The translations under genes were made by a program, and so were the position numbers. A stretch of 64,000 nucleotides of DNA from Devosia sp. Leaf420. GTDB taxonomy: Bacteria; Pseudomonadota; Alphaproteobacteria; Rhizobiales; Devosiaceae. Every line of letters starts with the position of its first letter. Positions within the stretch are counted from its first letter, which is position 1. The notes under the pieces are model-generated. The model saw only the letters and a list, made by a program, of their open reading frames with translations, did no database searches and was not told the origin of the DNA. This document shows positions 1-9,832 of the stretch, in pieces. Location of the stretch: contig NZ_LMQU01000012.1 in NCBI RefSeq assembly GCF_001425445.1, positions 330,278 to 394,277 of the forward strand, given 5' to 3'.

Positions 1-166
1 CATCGGTATTCTCCGGTTGCAATTGCCCCCCGCCTGACAACGGGGGTCTGACACGGCAGTTGCAACACTTTTAAGCAAAAGGGACAGCAAAGCGGCAATT
101 GTGATGAGCCATTGCAACCGGGATGGCAGGATCGCTGTTTATTCGGCATCACAATAGGAGCGTCAA
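1..166. promoter_or_regulatory. Left-edge intergenic region, probably a divergent promoter
   Basis: The first three bases read ATG on the minus strand, with GGAG seven bases upstream of it (positions 14-11), so a gene probably begins here and leaves the window to the left; nothing more of it is visible. The region holds a perfect 10-bp inverted repeat, CGGTTGCAAT at 14-23 and ATTGCAACCG at 111-120, and a small hairpin at 27-46 (CCCCCG/CGGGGG). The outer repeat could be a regulator site or chance; no consensus is recognised. Confidence 0.4.
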
Positions 167-418
167 ATGGGTATCATCTGGGCCATCATCATCGGCTTCC
201 TCGCAGGTCTCGTCGCCAAGTGGATCACACCGGGTAGCAACGAACCGCGCGGGTTCATTCTCACCACTATCCTCGGCATCGTCGGTTCGGTTCTCGCAAC
301 ATGGCTCGGTCAGCAGATCGGCTGGTATGGCCCGAATGACGGCGCAGGCTTCATTGCCTCGGTGGTCGGTGCCATCATTATTCTCGTCATTTGGGGTCTG
401 GTCGCGCGCCGCCGTTGA
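167..418 (+). CDS. GlsB/YeaQ/YmgE family stress-response membrane protein
   Basis: An 83-residue, very hydrophobic protein of the transglycosylase-associated (GlsB/YeaQ/YmgE) family. Three membrane segments can be read, at about residues 3-20, 30-53 and 62-79. The second is glycine-rich (GIVGS) and the third ends in a basic tail (ARRR), as usual for the family. Length is typical (80-90 residues). The start at 167 has a clean AGGAG six bases upstream. Family members are small inner-membrane proteins induced by general, acid or envelope stress; their biochemical role is unknown. It lies 41 bases upstream of a single-domain response regulator, so the two could be co-transcribed up to the terminator at 835. 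Confidence 0.85.
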   Translation: MGIIWAIIIGFLAGLVAKWITPGSNEPRGFILTTILGIVGSVLATWLGQQIGWYGPNDGAGFIASVVGAIIILVIWGLVARRR

Positions 419-459
419 TACCGGCCGGAACGTGAATGGGGCGGAGTTGTTGTCTGGTC

Positions 460-828
460 ATGAGTACACAATCGGGTCGCAAGTCGTTTTTGATCGTCGA
501 TGACGAGCCTATCGTCAGGATGGAACTGGCTGAGGTCGTCAGAGAGTGTGGTTATGAGCCATGGGAGGCTGGGAGTACCGCAGAGGCGCTCGGCATTCTC
601 GGACGGGCGGGCGATGCTTTTTCCGGTCTTATCACCGATATCAACATGCCCGGCACGCGAAACGGTATGGTGCTCGCAAACCATGTGAGATTCATGTGGC
701 CCCATATCAAGATCGTCGTCGTCTCGGCGGGACGGAAGCCGTTTTCGGGTGAAATGCCCGACAATGCGCGCTTCGTCCCCAAGCCCTGGAATGAAGACCT
801 GCTCACCTCAGCGATTGCGCTGAACTGA
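460..828 (+). CDS. Single-domain response regulator (receiver only)
   Basis: A 122-residue CheY-like receiver with no output domain. The acidic pair is D14-D15 (IVDDE), the phospho-acceptor is D60 (TDINMPG), the switch serine is S89 and the conserved lysine is K108 (VPKPW), so it should be phosphorylatable. Receivers of this type are common in rhizobia next to stress genes, acting by protein contact or as phosphate sinks. An in-frame ATG exists at 436, but 460 gives the normal family N-terminus and has GGAG about 13 bases upstream. No histidine kinase is nearby, so the partner is unknown. Transcription should stop at the strong hairpin at 835-857. Confidence 0.85.
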   Translation: MSTQSGRKSFLIVDDEPIVRMELAEVVRECGYEPWEAGSTAEALGILGRAGDAFSGLITDINMPGTRNGMVLANHVRFMWPHIKIVVVSAGRKPFSGEMPDNARFVPKPWNEDLLTSAIALN

Positions 829-834
829 AGCGAA

Positions 835-866
835 AAGGGCGCCCGGTGGGCGCCCTTCCTGTTTTT
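835..866. terminator. Bidirectional rho-independent terminator
   Basis: A perfect 10-bp stem, AAGGGCGCCC (835-844) and GGGCGCCCTT (848-857) with a 3-base loop, followed by CCTGTTTTT on the plus strand. On the minus strand the stem runs into TTTT. It sits between the ends of two convergent genes and should serve both. Confidence 0.85.
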
Positions 867-2466
867 ACTTGATCACCGTGATACGGCCATCGGTATAGGG
901 GGTATATTCCCCTCCGAGTTTGGCGAGGTATTCGGCAACCACCTGCTCGAGCGGCGGGCCAAAGTCGTAGGGGTTTTCGCCTTCGGCAAAAGTGCCATAG
1001 CCGTCGCCGCCACCGCGGACATAGTTGTTGGTGACGATGGTATAGGTCTTCTCCTCGTCGATCGGCACCCAGGTATCGCCTTCACCCTTGACCATCACAT
1101 CGCTCACGCGCTCGCCGGCGGGCTTTGCGAGAGTATAGCTATATTTGAGGCCTGAAACCTGAGCGAAGCGGCCGGCGCCGTTCTCGATGTCGGAAACGCC
1201 GTTTTCGAGCGCTTCGATGACGTCGGCACCGGAAATCTGCACCGTGGCGAGGGTGTTGGAGAAGGGGAGGACAGTCAGCACGTCGCCGACGGTGATTTCA
1301 CCGGCGTCGATGGAGGAGCGGATGCCGCCACCATTCTGGAAGGCGATGGTAGCACCCTGATCGGCGACGCGATCGAGGATGGCGTCGGCGAGGAGATTGC
1401 CCATGGAGCATTCTTCGACGCGGCAGACTTCACGGGCGCCTTCAAGCTTGGCGGTGGTCGAGCCGATGACCTGGCTGGTCATTTCCTCGATCGGGCCGGC
1501 GAGTTCGGCGAGCTGGGTCTTGAACTCTTCGTTGGCGGTGACCGATGCGTCGATCAGGAAGGGCTCGCCCTCGGCCTTGGTGACTTTGCCCTCGTCATCC
1601 CAGGTGATGGCGATATCGCCCAGATATTTGCCATACTGATTGGCCTGAACCACGGGGACTTCGACGCCCTCGGGATTGGTGACCATGGTGGGGTAGGGGC
1701 CAACGGCGCCTTCCATGGAGCCCAGCAGCGAGTGGCTGTGGCCGCCGACGATGACGTCGACGAGCGGCAGCGAGGCGGCAACGTTGAGATCTTCATTGTA
1801 GCCGATATGGCTGAGAAGGATGATCTTGTTGACGCCGGCTGCATCGAGCGCTTCGGAGGCGCCGCGGACATATTGGATGACATCGTGGAATTCGACATCG
1901 CCGGGCGAGGCGATATCGGGCGTGTCTTCGGTGGTCGCGCCGATGATGCCGACCTTTTCGCCGCCGATATCGAGGACGATCGAGCCTTCGATCTTGCCGC
2001 GGAGGCCTTCATCCTTGGTCACATCGAAATTGCCGCCGATGATCGGGAATTTGGCTGCTTCAATGAATTTCAGGAATTCTTCCGGGCCATCGTCGAACTC
2101 GTGATTGCCAGTGGCGACGACATCAAAGCCCATCTGATTGAAGAAATCGGAGACGACCTTGGACTTGTAGGTCGTGTAATAGAGCGACCCCTGGAAGTTA
2201 TCGCCTGCCGAGAGCAGCAGCGAATTGCCGCCTTCATATTTGGCGCGGGTATCATCGATGATGGTCTTGAGGCGGGCGATGCCACCAAAGCATTCCCCGG
2301 CCGCATCGGTTTCGGCATCGCAATTGGAATCGGAGCCGGTGATGGGGTCGAAGCGCGAATGGAAGTCGTTGATGTGCAGGATGTTCAGCGTGAACTCGGC
2401 ATAGGTGGCGGTCGAAAAACCAGCGCAAAGCGTGAGCGCGGTGGCGCCCAGCAGTAGTTTCTTCAT
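865..2466 (-). CDS. Secreted bifunctional metallophosphatase/5'-nucleotidase (UshA-like)
   Basis: A 533-residue periplasmic nucleotidase. The signal peptide covers residues 1-23, with likely cleavage after TYA. An N-terminal calcineurin-like metallophosphatase domain carries the metal-binding motifs HINDFH (31-36), AGDN, GNHEFDDG (120-127), LSHIGYNED and GGHSHS. The C-terminal 5'-nucleotidase domain shows NGGGIRSS and VRGGGDGYG, which form the substrate pocket. The family hydrolyses extracellular nucleotides and UDP-sugars to nucleosides plus phosphate. In this window that would feed the nucleoside/purine importer and the purine-degradation genes, though no operon links them. It ends at the shared terminator at 835-866. 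Exact substrate is unknown. Confidence 0.92.
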   Translation of the reverse strand: MKKLLLGATALTLCAGFSTATYAEFTLNILHINDFHSRFDPITGSDSNCDAETDAAGECFGGIARLKTIIDDTRAKYEGGNSLLLSAGDNFQGSLYYTTYKSKVVSDFFNQMGFDVVATGNHEFDDGPEEFLKFIEAAKFPIIGGNFDVTKDEGLRGKIEGSIVLDIGGEKVGIIGATTEDTPDIASPGDVEFHDVIQYVRGASEALDAAGVNKIILLSHIGYNEDLNVAASLPLVDVIVGGHSHSLLGSMEGAVGPYPTMVTNPEGVEVPVVQANQYGKYLGDIAITWDDEGKVTKAEGEPFLIDASVTANEEFKTQLAELAGPIEEMTSQVIGSTTAKLEGAREVCRVEECSMGNLLADAILDRVADQGATIAFQNGGGIRSSIDAGEITVGDVLTVLPFSNTLATVQISGADVIEALENGVSDIENGAGRFAQVSGLKYSYTLAKPAGERVSDVMVKGEGDTWVPIDEEKTYTIVTNNYVRGGGDGYGTFAEGENPYDFGPPLEQVVAEYLAKLGGEYTPYTDGRITVIK

Positions 2467-2695
2467 CCCTCAAATCCCTTGTGGCTCGTGGCAAATTCCG
2501 CTTCGGGACCGCCGGCGATGCACCTCGCCAAGCGGCCGGGGGAAGCACAAGGTTTAGTTAATCAGCTAATTATGACAGTGAAAAGTGTTGTGGCAGCGCA
2601 ATTTGCTCGATTGAGCGAAGGCGGCACGGGACGGGGTTTCAATAGCGGATGAGTCAGGTATTCTCCGCCCCGTTTGATTTGCGGGGTTAATCCTG

Positions 2696-3346
2696 ATGCG
2701 TAGTGCTTTGATCGTTTATGGTGGCTGGGAAGGTCACGACCCGGAAGAATGCGCGGCGATCTATCGTCGTTGGCTCCATGAAGACGGCTATGCGGTGCGT
2801 ACCGCGACCGAAACCAGCGCCTTTGCCGACCCCTCCATCCACGATCTTTCGCTGATCGTTCCGATTTTCACGATGAGCAAGATTGCCAAGGAAGAGGTCG
2901 AAAACCTCGTCAAGGCAGTCGAAGGCGGCGTGGGCCTCGCCGGGCATCATGGCGGCATGAGCGATGCGTTCCGCGAAGCGGTGGACTATCAGTTCATGGT
3001 CGGCGGCCAGTGGGTGGCGCATCCGGGCAATATCATCGACTATACGGTCGATGTGACGAAGCCTGAAGATCCCATCATGGACGGCATCCCCGCGTCCTTT
3101 CCCTATAAGTCGGAGCAATATTATATGCATGTCGACCCCTCCAACGAGGTGTTGGCGACGACGACCTTCACCGGCGAGCATGCAAGCTGGATCAATGGTG
3201 TCGTCATGCCGGTCGTCTGGAAGCGCCGCCATGGGCAGGGCAAGGTGTTCCATATGACGCTCGGCCATCAGGCCAAGGAATTCGAGAACGCCGATATGGC
3301 CACGATCATGCGTCGGGGCATGAATTGGGCAGCGCGGGCCGAATAG
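2696..3346 (+). CDS. ThuA-domain protein
   Basis: A 216-residue protein of the ThuA family, a class-I-glutamine-amidotransferase-like fold named after a trehalose-utilisation protein of Sinorhizobium. The start of the fold (LIVYGGWEGHDPE), the central GLAGHHGGMSDAF segment and the late HMTLGHQ segment are visible. Some relatives act in 3-keto-disaccharide metabolism, but catalysis is not established for this group. The gene stands alone between the nucleotidase promoter region (2467-2695) and the cytochrome b gene 71 bases downstream. The otsBA trehalose genes lie about 4 kb away on the other strand and do not form a unit with it. No ribosome binding site of note precedes the ATG. Confidence 0.8.
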   Translation: MRSALIVYGGWEGHDPEECAAIYRRWLHEDGYAVRTATETSAFADPSIHDLSLIVPIFTMSKIAKEEVENLVKAVEGGVGLAGHHGGMSDAFREAVDYQFMVGGQWVAHPGNIIDYTVDVTKPEDPIMDGIPASFPYKSEQYYMHVDPSNEVLATTTFTGEHASWINGVVMPVVWKRRHGQGKVFHMTLGHQAKEFENADMATIMRRGMNWAARAE

Positions 3347-3417
3347 GCTCTCGCTCGAAGGTGAGTTGAAACCCGACCCGTTTTGCTCTCGTATCTGAAA
3401 CGATCAAGGAGAGCAGG

Positions 3418-4326
3418 ATGAGCGTGGATTCGAGCCAAGAACAACCTGCGGGTGGAGAGCCAAGGCCCTCCGCCGACGCGTCTTCCCAAACGCCGGTGGC
3501 TCGACCCAAAGGACCGTTGGTTTATCGCCAGTCCATCTGGACCCGGTTGACCCATTGGGTTTGGGTCATCTGCCTCTTCTTTCTGCTGCTTTCCGGGCTG
3601 CAGATTTTTAATGCCCATCCCGCGCTCTATATCGGCCAGCAATCGGGCTTCGAGTTCGATAATTCGGTCTTGCGGATCGGGGCGGTCAACACACCACAGG
3701 GGCCGCGCGGCCAGACGACGGTATTCGGGCAGACGTTCGATACGACCGGCGTGCTCGGGATGAGCGGTACGGCGGAAGCGCCAGCTTATGTGGGGTTCCC
3801 GGGGGCGGTGACCATTCCGTCCTATCGCGATCTTGCCACCGGCCGGGTTGTGCATTTCTTCTTCGGCTGGCTGATGGTGGCGGCGCTGTTCGTCTGGTTT
3901 TTAGCGAGCTTCATCAACGGCCATCTCAAGCGGGATATCTTGCCGCGTGGTGGTGATCTCAAAGAGCTGCCGAGGGATATTGGCGATCATGCGCGGCTGA
4001 AGCTGCATCATGGGCGGCGCTACTCGCCGCTGCAAAAGCTGAGCTATTTCGCCGTGTTCTTCGTGCTGTTTCCGCTGATCGTGCTGACGGGACTGACCAT
4101 GAGCCCCGGCATGGACGCCGCCTGGCCATGGCTGCTCGATCTTTTCGGTGGGCGGCAGACGGCGCGAACCATCCACTTCGGCACGATGGTGCTGCTGGTG
4201 CTGTTCTTCATCGTCCACATTTTGATGGTGCTGCTGGCCGGGCCGATCAATGAGCTGCGCTCGATGATCACGGGGTGGTATCGCACAAGCCCGGGAACGC
4301 CAGCTGCCGAAGGAGATAAGCCATGA
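3418..4326 (+). CDS. Cytochrome b561-type membrane subunit for the adjacent molybdoenzyme
   Basis: A 302-residue protein with a proline- and serine-rich cytoplasmic N-terminus (about 35 residues) and four membrane helices of the b561/thiosulfate-reductase cytochrome b type. Candidate haem histidines sit in RLTHWVW, GRVVHFFFGW, TARTIHFGT and FFIVHIL. The insert between helices 1 and 2 (about 100 residues, including GAVNTPQGPRGQ) is long for the family. It is translationally coupled to the downstream molybdopterin protein through an ATGA overlap at 4323-4326, so it most likely passes quinol-pool electrons to or from that periplasmic enzyme. The SD is AAGGAG at about 3407. The donor and physiological substrate cannot be told from sequence. 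Confidence 0.85.
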   Translation: MSVDSSQEQPAGGEPRPSADASSQTPVARPKGPLVYRQSIWTRLTHWVWVICLFFLLLSGLQIFNAHPALYIGQQSGFEFDNSVLRIGAVNTPQGPRGQTTVFGQTFDTTGVLGMSGTAEAPAYVGFPGAVTIPSYRDLATGRVVHFFFGWLMVAALFVWFLASFINGHLKRDILPRGGDLKELPRDIGDHARLKLHHGRRYSPLQKLSYFAVFFVLFPLIVLTGLTMSPGMDAAWPWLLDLFGGRQTARTIHFGTMVLLVLFFIVHILMVLLAGPINELRSMITGWYRTSPGTPAAEGDKP

Positions 4327-5114
4327 GCGGCCTGATCATGAACCGCCGCAAACTGTTGGTGGGCTCCGCGGCGCTGGGATCGAGCATAGCGCTCGCTGGA
4401 TGCGATCAATTCAACTTTCTGGGGCAACGCGGACATCCCGTGCGGCAGGCGTTGGAGCAGGCGAATGTGCTGACCTATCGCGCGCAGCGGGCGTTGATTG
4501 GCGATCAGACGCTGGCACGGGAATATGCGGCGAGCGAAATCCGGCAGGGAATGAAGCCGAACGGCTCCACGCAGCCGACGACGCCGGAATATACTTTCCT
4601 CAAGATGCAGAATTTCGCGTCTTACAAGCTGACCATCAAGGGCATGGTCGAGCGCGAGGTCTCGTTCTCGCTCAACGAATTGCGGAATATGCCGGCGCGT
4701 AGCCAGATCACCCGGCATGATTGCGTTGAAGGATGGAGCTGCATTGCCAAGTGGACCGGGACACAGCTCGGACCGCTCCTCGACATGGCCGGGGTGAAGC
4801 CAGAGGCGCGCTATTGCGTCTATCACTGCTTCGACAATATCCAGAAGTCACTCTCGGGCGAGATTTTTTACTACGAGAGCTCGGACCTGGTGGACGCCTA
4901 TCATCCGCAGACCATTTTGTCGTATGGGCTCAACGATCAGGTTTTGCCGGTGAGCAATGGCGCGCCGGTGCGGCTGCGGATCGAGCGAGCGCTTGGATAT
5001 AAGCAGCCGAAATATCTGCACACGATCGAATTGGTCGATGATCTGACCCCGTTCGGTATGGGCAAGGGCGGGTATTGGCCAGACAACGGCTATGATTGGT
5101 ATGGTGGGATCTAG
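4323..5114 (+). CDS. Tat-exported molybdopterin-dependent oxidoreductase (sulfite-oxidase family), probable lipoprotein
   Basis: A 263-residue protein of the sulfite oxidase/MsrP superfamily. The N-terminus combines a twin-arginine motif (NRRKLLVG, R8-R9) with a lipobox (LAGC, C27), so it is probably exported folded and lipid-anchored in the periplasm. The predicted Mo ligand is C134 in RHDCVEGWSC, the usual CxEGW context, and the C-terminal part (GALRIERALGYKQPKY-like region, about 215-235) fits the Moco-binding fold. There is no Mo-co dimerisation domain as in true sulfite oxidases. The cytochrome b gene immediately upstream overlaps it by four bases and is the expected redox partner. The substrate is unknown; relatives reduce methionine sulfoxide or oxidise sulfite. 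An internal start at M6 (4338) is possible. Confidence 0.85.
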   Translation: MSGLIMNRRKLLVGSAALGSSIALAGCDQFNFLGQRGHPVRQALEQANVLTYRAQRALIGDQTLAREYAASEIRQGMKPNGSTQPTTPEYTFLKMQNFASYKLTIKGMVEREVSFSLNELRNMPARSQITRHDCVEGWSCIAKWTGTQLGPLLDMAGVKPEARYCVYHCFDNIQKSLSGEIFYYESSDLVDAYHPQTILSYGLNDQVLPVSNGAPVRLRIERALGYKQPKYLHTIELVDDLTPFGMGKGGYWPDNGYDWYGGI

Positions 5115-5118
5115 GTGT

Positions 5119-5453
5119 TGCGCCCAGTTGGACATAGCGGGCTGCAAATGGCGATCTGACTCAACTGGGCGCATAACTTAGGGCGTCGTGGCTCCCGTTT
5201 GAGGGGCACAAACCACCCATGCGCCTGTTACACTTGCCTTTATGGGCATTGTGGCCCATATGGGACGCAGCGTTGCGGCGAAATGTGCCGCTAACGGACT
5301 TCTCTTCTTACTCAGCGGTGAGCGGCGAAGTCAGCCCGGATAGCGAAAATGCTCCGGGTTTGAGCCAGCACCCGCGCGATAATCCCTATCGCCCGATTGC
5401 ATTTTTATTCATGGCGCCTGCGGTTCGCAGCGTGCCCGCGCAGTGTTTTGCGC
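5119..5453 (+). promoter_or_regulatory. Hairpin-rich region / probable long 5' leader of the DEAD-box helicase gene
   Basis: This 335-base stretch has no convincing gene. It starts with a perfect 12-bp inverted repeat (5119-5130 with 5162-5173), which could end the molybdoenzyme transcript though it lacks a T-run. Further hairpins follow: 5242-5247/5254-5259, 5271-5279/5287-5296 (one bulge), 5335-5344/5351-5358 (AT bulge), 5376-5381/5387-5392 and 5418-5422/5426-5430. Long structured leaders are known for cold-induced RNA helicase genes, so the helicase may be controlled after transcription initiation. No known riboswitch is recognised. Confidence 0.45.
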
Positions 5454-6932
<1,479 letters not shown>

Positions 6933-6935
6933 ATG

Positions 6936-6968
6936 AAAAAGGGCGGCCCGGTGGCCGCCCTTTTTGTT
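6936..6968. terminator. Rho-independent terminator
   Basis: Stem GGGCGGCC (6941-6948) and GGCCGCCC (6953-6960), loop CGGT, flanked by AAAAA on the left and TTTTTGTTT on the right. It ends the helicase transcript and, because the flanks are symmetrical, can also act on the minus-strand otsBA transcript. Confidence 0.9.
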
Positions 6969-7049
6969 TGCAGATTCTGTATGCACTCAGTGGTTCAAGA
7001 CTTCGCATTTCACCATGAGGTCAGCGTCGCAGCGCCAGTGCTTTAGCAG

Positions 7050-8465
7050 TTATGCCACCGAGGCCATGTAGATGGTGTCTTTGTCGACCTGGGCTTGATC
7101 CTCGATGCCGGGGGAGAGGCGTTTGAGGAAGCTGAGGGCCCAGTCGTCGACATTGTGCTTGGTGGCGGCGGCCCAGAGGGCTTGCCAGCGTTGCTTGCGT
7201 TCTTCGAGCGGCATGTCGAGGGCCATGCGAAGGGCTTCGGCGGTTTCGTCGGTGTCGAAGGGATTGACCAGCAGCGCTTCGGGGAAGATTTCCGCGGCGC
7301 CGGCGAAGCGGGAGAGGACCAGCACGCCGGGGTCTTCCGGATCCTGCGCGCCGACATATTCGTGGGCGACAAGGTTCATGCCATCGCGGAGGGGCGTGAC
7401 GAGGCCCACGCGTGCGAGGCGATAGAGGCCGGCGAGACTGGGTTGGCCATAGGCTCGCTTGACGTACGTCAGGGGTGCCCAATCTGGTTCGGCGAAGCGG
7501 CCCATGACGCGACCCGCCATGGCGTCGAGGGTGTCGCTGGTTTCCTGATATTCCTTGATGCTGTCACGCGAGGGTGGGGCGACCTGCAGCAAATGCACGT
7601 TTCGGCGGAAACGCTGATTGTTGGCGAGAAGCTTTTCGTAGGCTTCGATGCGCTGCGGCAGGCCCTTGGAATAATCGAGACGATCGACGCCGAGGATCAA
7701 GCGCTGGTCGGCGAGGGCGCGGCGCATGCGATGGATCATCTTCTTGGCCGCCGGGCTGGTCGAGAGCCGCGTAAAAGCCTCGGGGTCCGAGCCGATGGGG
7801 AAAGCGGTCACTTCGGTCTTGGAGAAATCGATGGTCTCGGTCGACGCGGTAGCGAAGGTCGAGGGTGCCTGGTGCTCGGCGAAATCGGTGAATGCCGCAA
7901 CGTCGCGATTGGCCTGCATGCCGATCAGATCATAGCGCGACAGGTCGCGCATGAGATCGCCATGGTGCGGGATGGCGTAAAGCGCATCCGCCGTGGGGAA
8001 GGGGATGTGGAGATAAAAGCCAATGCGGTTCTTCGCGCCGAGGCGTCGCAATTCGCTGGCAAGAGGGATCAGGTGATAATCGTGCACCCAAACGACATCG
8101 TCTGGCTTGAGGAGCGTCATGAGCGCCTTGGCGAACTGCTGGTTCACGCGGCGATAACCCTCGTACCAATAGCCTTCGATGGTCGCGAGATCGAGGCGCA
8201 GGTGGAAGCTCGGCCAGAGGATTGAGTTGGAGAAGCCGGCATAATAAGCGCGGTGATCATCGGCGGTAAGGTCGATCTGGGCGACCTTCAAACCATCGAT
8301 GTCTTCGAAATTCGGCTTCGACGATGGGGTTTCGGTGAGTTTTCCGGACCAGCCGAACCAGAAGCCTTCGTGGTTGGACAGGACCTTTCTCAGAGCGACC
8401 GCAAGGCCCCCGGCCGCAGGACCCTTGCCTGGCGTACGATTGGAAACGATGACGATGCGGCTCAT
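7050..8465 (-). CDS. otsA: Trehalose-6-phosphate synthase
   Basis: A 471-residue retaining glycosyltransferase of family GT20 that joins UDP-glucose and glucose-6-phosphate to make trehalose-6-phosphate in the cytoplasm. Visible signatures are the N-terminal SNRTPGKGPAAGGLA loop, VHDYHLIPLA, the phosphate-binding HIPFP and GVDRLDYSKGLPQR, and the nucleotide-sugar site RDGMNLVAHEYV near residue 360. Length matches bacterial OtsA (about 460-475). It lies 91 bases downstream of otsB on the same strand, so the two form the usual trehalose biosynthesis unit, here in the order otsB-otsA. The product is an osmo- and desiccation protectant. Confidence 0.97.
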   Translation of the reverse strand: MSRIVIVSNRTPGKGPAAGGLAVALRKVLSNHEGFWFGWSGKLTETPSSKPNFEDIDGLKVAQIDLTADDHRAYYAGFSNSILWPSFHLRLDLATIEGYWYEGYRRVNQQFAKALMTLLKPDDVVWVHDYHLIPLASELRRLGAKNRIGFYLHIPFPTADALYAIPHHGDLMRDLSRYDLIGMQANRDVAAFTDFAEHQAPSTFATASTETIDFSKTEVTAFPIGSDPEAFTRLSTSPAAKKMIHRMRRALADQRLILGVDRLDYSKGLPQRIEAYEKLLANNQRFRRNVHLLQVAPPSRDSIKEYQETSDTLDAMAGRVMGRFAEPDWAPLTYVKRAYGQPSLAGLYRLARVGLVTPLRDGMNLVAHEYVGAQDPEDPGVLVLSRFAGAAEIFPEALLVNPFDTDETAEALRMALDMPLEERKQRWQALWAAATKHNVDDWALSFLKRLSPGIEDQAQVDKDTIYMASVA

Positions 8466-8556
8466 AGGTAGACCCCCTAGTTAGAAAAACAATGAACCGG
8501 ACTGGTGCGCCCGGGTCTGAACTTGCGTGGTTTCAGGCTGTGATCGACACCTCGGA

Positions 8557-9357
8557 TCAGTTTGCCGTCGTGTCCGCCAGGATCGGTGCATCGTCGCGAT
8601 GCGCCATATCGGTGAGGCCACGGATCAGTGCGTGGACTGAAGCAACATCGGCAATGCGAAGACGGGCGGACGTCTCACCGGCGCCGAGCTTGATGCCGAC
8701 GCCACCAAGTTCCTGAGCGGCGAGGAACGCATCTTCGTCGGTCCGGTCATCGCCTATGAAAATCGGCGTACGACCCTTGAAGGGTTCCTCTTCCATGAAG
8801 GCGCGCAGCGCCGCGCCCTTGTCGAAGGCGGCAGGCCGCGCTTCGAGCACCATCTTGCCCGGCACGAGGGAATATTGCGGATGGCTTTCCAGCACCTCTT
8901 CCATCGCGCGGAGGCAATCGCCTTCAAGCTCCGGCGCCTGACGGAAATGAAGAGCCACTGCGCCGGCCTTGGGCTCGATGATCAGTTCGGGATGCGCCAT
9001 GGCGAGCGGCTCGATAGCGCGAGCGATCTTTTCGGCGCCGACGATCAGGTCTTCGTCCAGCTCTTCCATCGAGCCATCGGCGCGACGGCGCTGCGAACCG
9101 TGCGCTCCGGCGACGGGAAGATGGAGTGGGGACAGGAAGCGATCGATGTCGGAGATTTCGCGTCCGGTTATGACGGCAAAGGCGTGGTCAAATTCCTGGG
9201 TGGCGCGCTCAAGCTGCTCTGCAAGATCGCTCGGCACCACAACTGCATCAGGCCGCTCGGCGATTTCGACTAGAGTGCCGTCGAAGTCGGTGAAGATGGC
9301 CAGCGCGGGCAGCTCGGCGCCATTCCGAATTAGCATTTCGTTCATAACTTCTCTCAC
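8557..9357 (-). CDS. otsB: Trehalose-6-phosphate phosphatase
   Basis: A 266-residue haloacid-dehalogenase phosphatase completing trehalose synthesis. Motif I is FTDFDGTLVEIA (first Asp the nucleophile, second the acid/base), motif II is the VITGRE serine/threonine region, and motif IV is IFIGDDRTDEDAF with the Mg-binding aspartates. The substrate-binding AGAHGSQRR segment of TPP enzymes is also present. It is the first gene of the minus-strand otsBA pair, with a promoter expected in 9358-9420. The first ATG gives a slightly longer N-terminus than needed; M5 or M8 are alternatives. Confidence 0.95.
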   Translation of the reverse strand: MREVMNEMLIRNGAELPALAIFTDFDGTLVEIAERPDAVVVPSDLAEQLERATQEFDHAFAVITGREISDIDRFLSPLHLPVAGAHGSQRRRADGSMEELDEDLIVGAEKIARAIEPLAMAHPELIIEPKAGAVALHFRQAPELEGDCLRAMEEVLESHPQYSLVPGKMVLEARPAAFDKGAALRAFMEEEPFKGRTPIFIGDDRTDEDAFLAAQELGGVGIKLGAGETSARLRIADVASVHALIRGLTDMAHRDDAPILADTTAN

Positions 9358-9565
9358 TTCGGATTACGGCTCATGAGACCTAACGCCACGGGAGAAGAAA
9401 AGTTCGCGCCACACGGCAGACATGCACGTGGCGGGAATATGAACAAATCTAAATCACGCGTTCGTGATCACCTCAGGTTGGGAGCGATATGCCTTTTGTT
9501 GCGTTTTATGATCGCGAACCGGTGAACAGCTCGGTTCGGACTAAGTTGAGGGATTACCAGAACAA

Positions 9566-9712
9566 ATGCGTCCTATGCTCACCAAGCCCGTTCAGTCGCA
9601 ACTGATGCTGACCGCTCTCTTCGTTGCGGCGCTGAGCTTCATAACATTAGCGGCTTCGTTTGCGGAAATGCCGGTGACGGATGCGCAAATTGCGGTAGGG
9701 AGCAATGAATAA
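9566..9712 (+). CDS. Possible 48-residue membrane or secreted small protein
   Basis: A short open frame in the 475-base gap between otsB and the deaminase. It encodes 48 residues with a basic start (MRPMLTKP), one hydrophobic stretch (about 14-33, LTALFVAALSFITLAASFA) and an acidic, polar end. GAGG lies about 13 bases upstream. A hairpin that could be its terminator follows 27 bases after the stop (9739-9764). The hydrophobic segment ending in SFAE resembles a signal peptide. I do not recognise a family. The presence of its own RBS and terminator argues for a real gene; the length argues for caution. The rest of the gap (9358-9565) shows only minor palindromes. Confidence 0.4.
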   Translation: MRPMLTKPVQSQLMLTALFVAALSFITLAASFAEMPVTDAQIAVGSNE

Positions 9713-9738
9713 GGCGAGCGCAACGCAAAGCGAGCTTC

Positions 9739-9764
9739 AACGACCTGAATTGTTTCGGGTCGTT
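9739..9764 (+). terminator. Hairpin, probable terminator
   Basis: AACGACCTGAA (9739-9749) pairs with TTCGGGTCGTT (9754-9764) with one G-T pair and a four-base loop TTGT. It is followed by ATTCCC rather than a long T-run, so it is a weak intrinsic terminator at best. It lies just after the small frame at 9566-9712 and 69 bases beyond the end of the minus-strand deaminase gene. Confidence 0.5.
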
Positions 9765-9832
9765 ATTCCCATGCCAAAATGCGCTGGGATCGAAACGTTG
9801 GTCAGGCGACCGTTGAAGTCGCTGCGCAAAAC

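Noticed and set aside
7095..8225. 376-codon plus-strand frame opposite otsA
   Set aside because: Antisense of a clear trehalose-6-phosphate synthase gene; no start signal or family.
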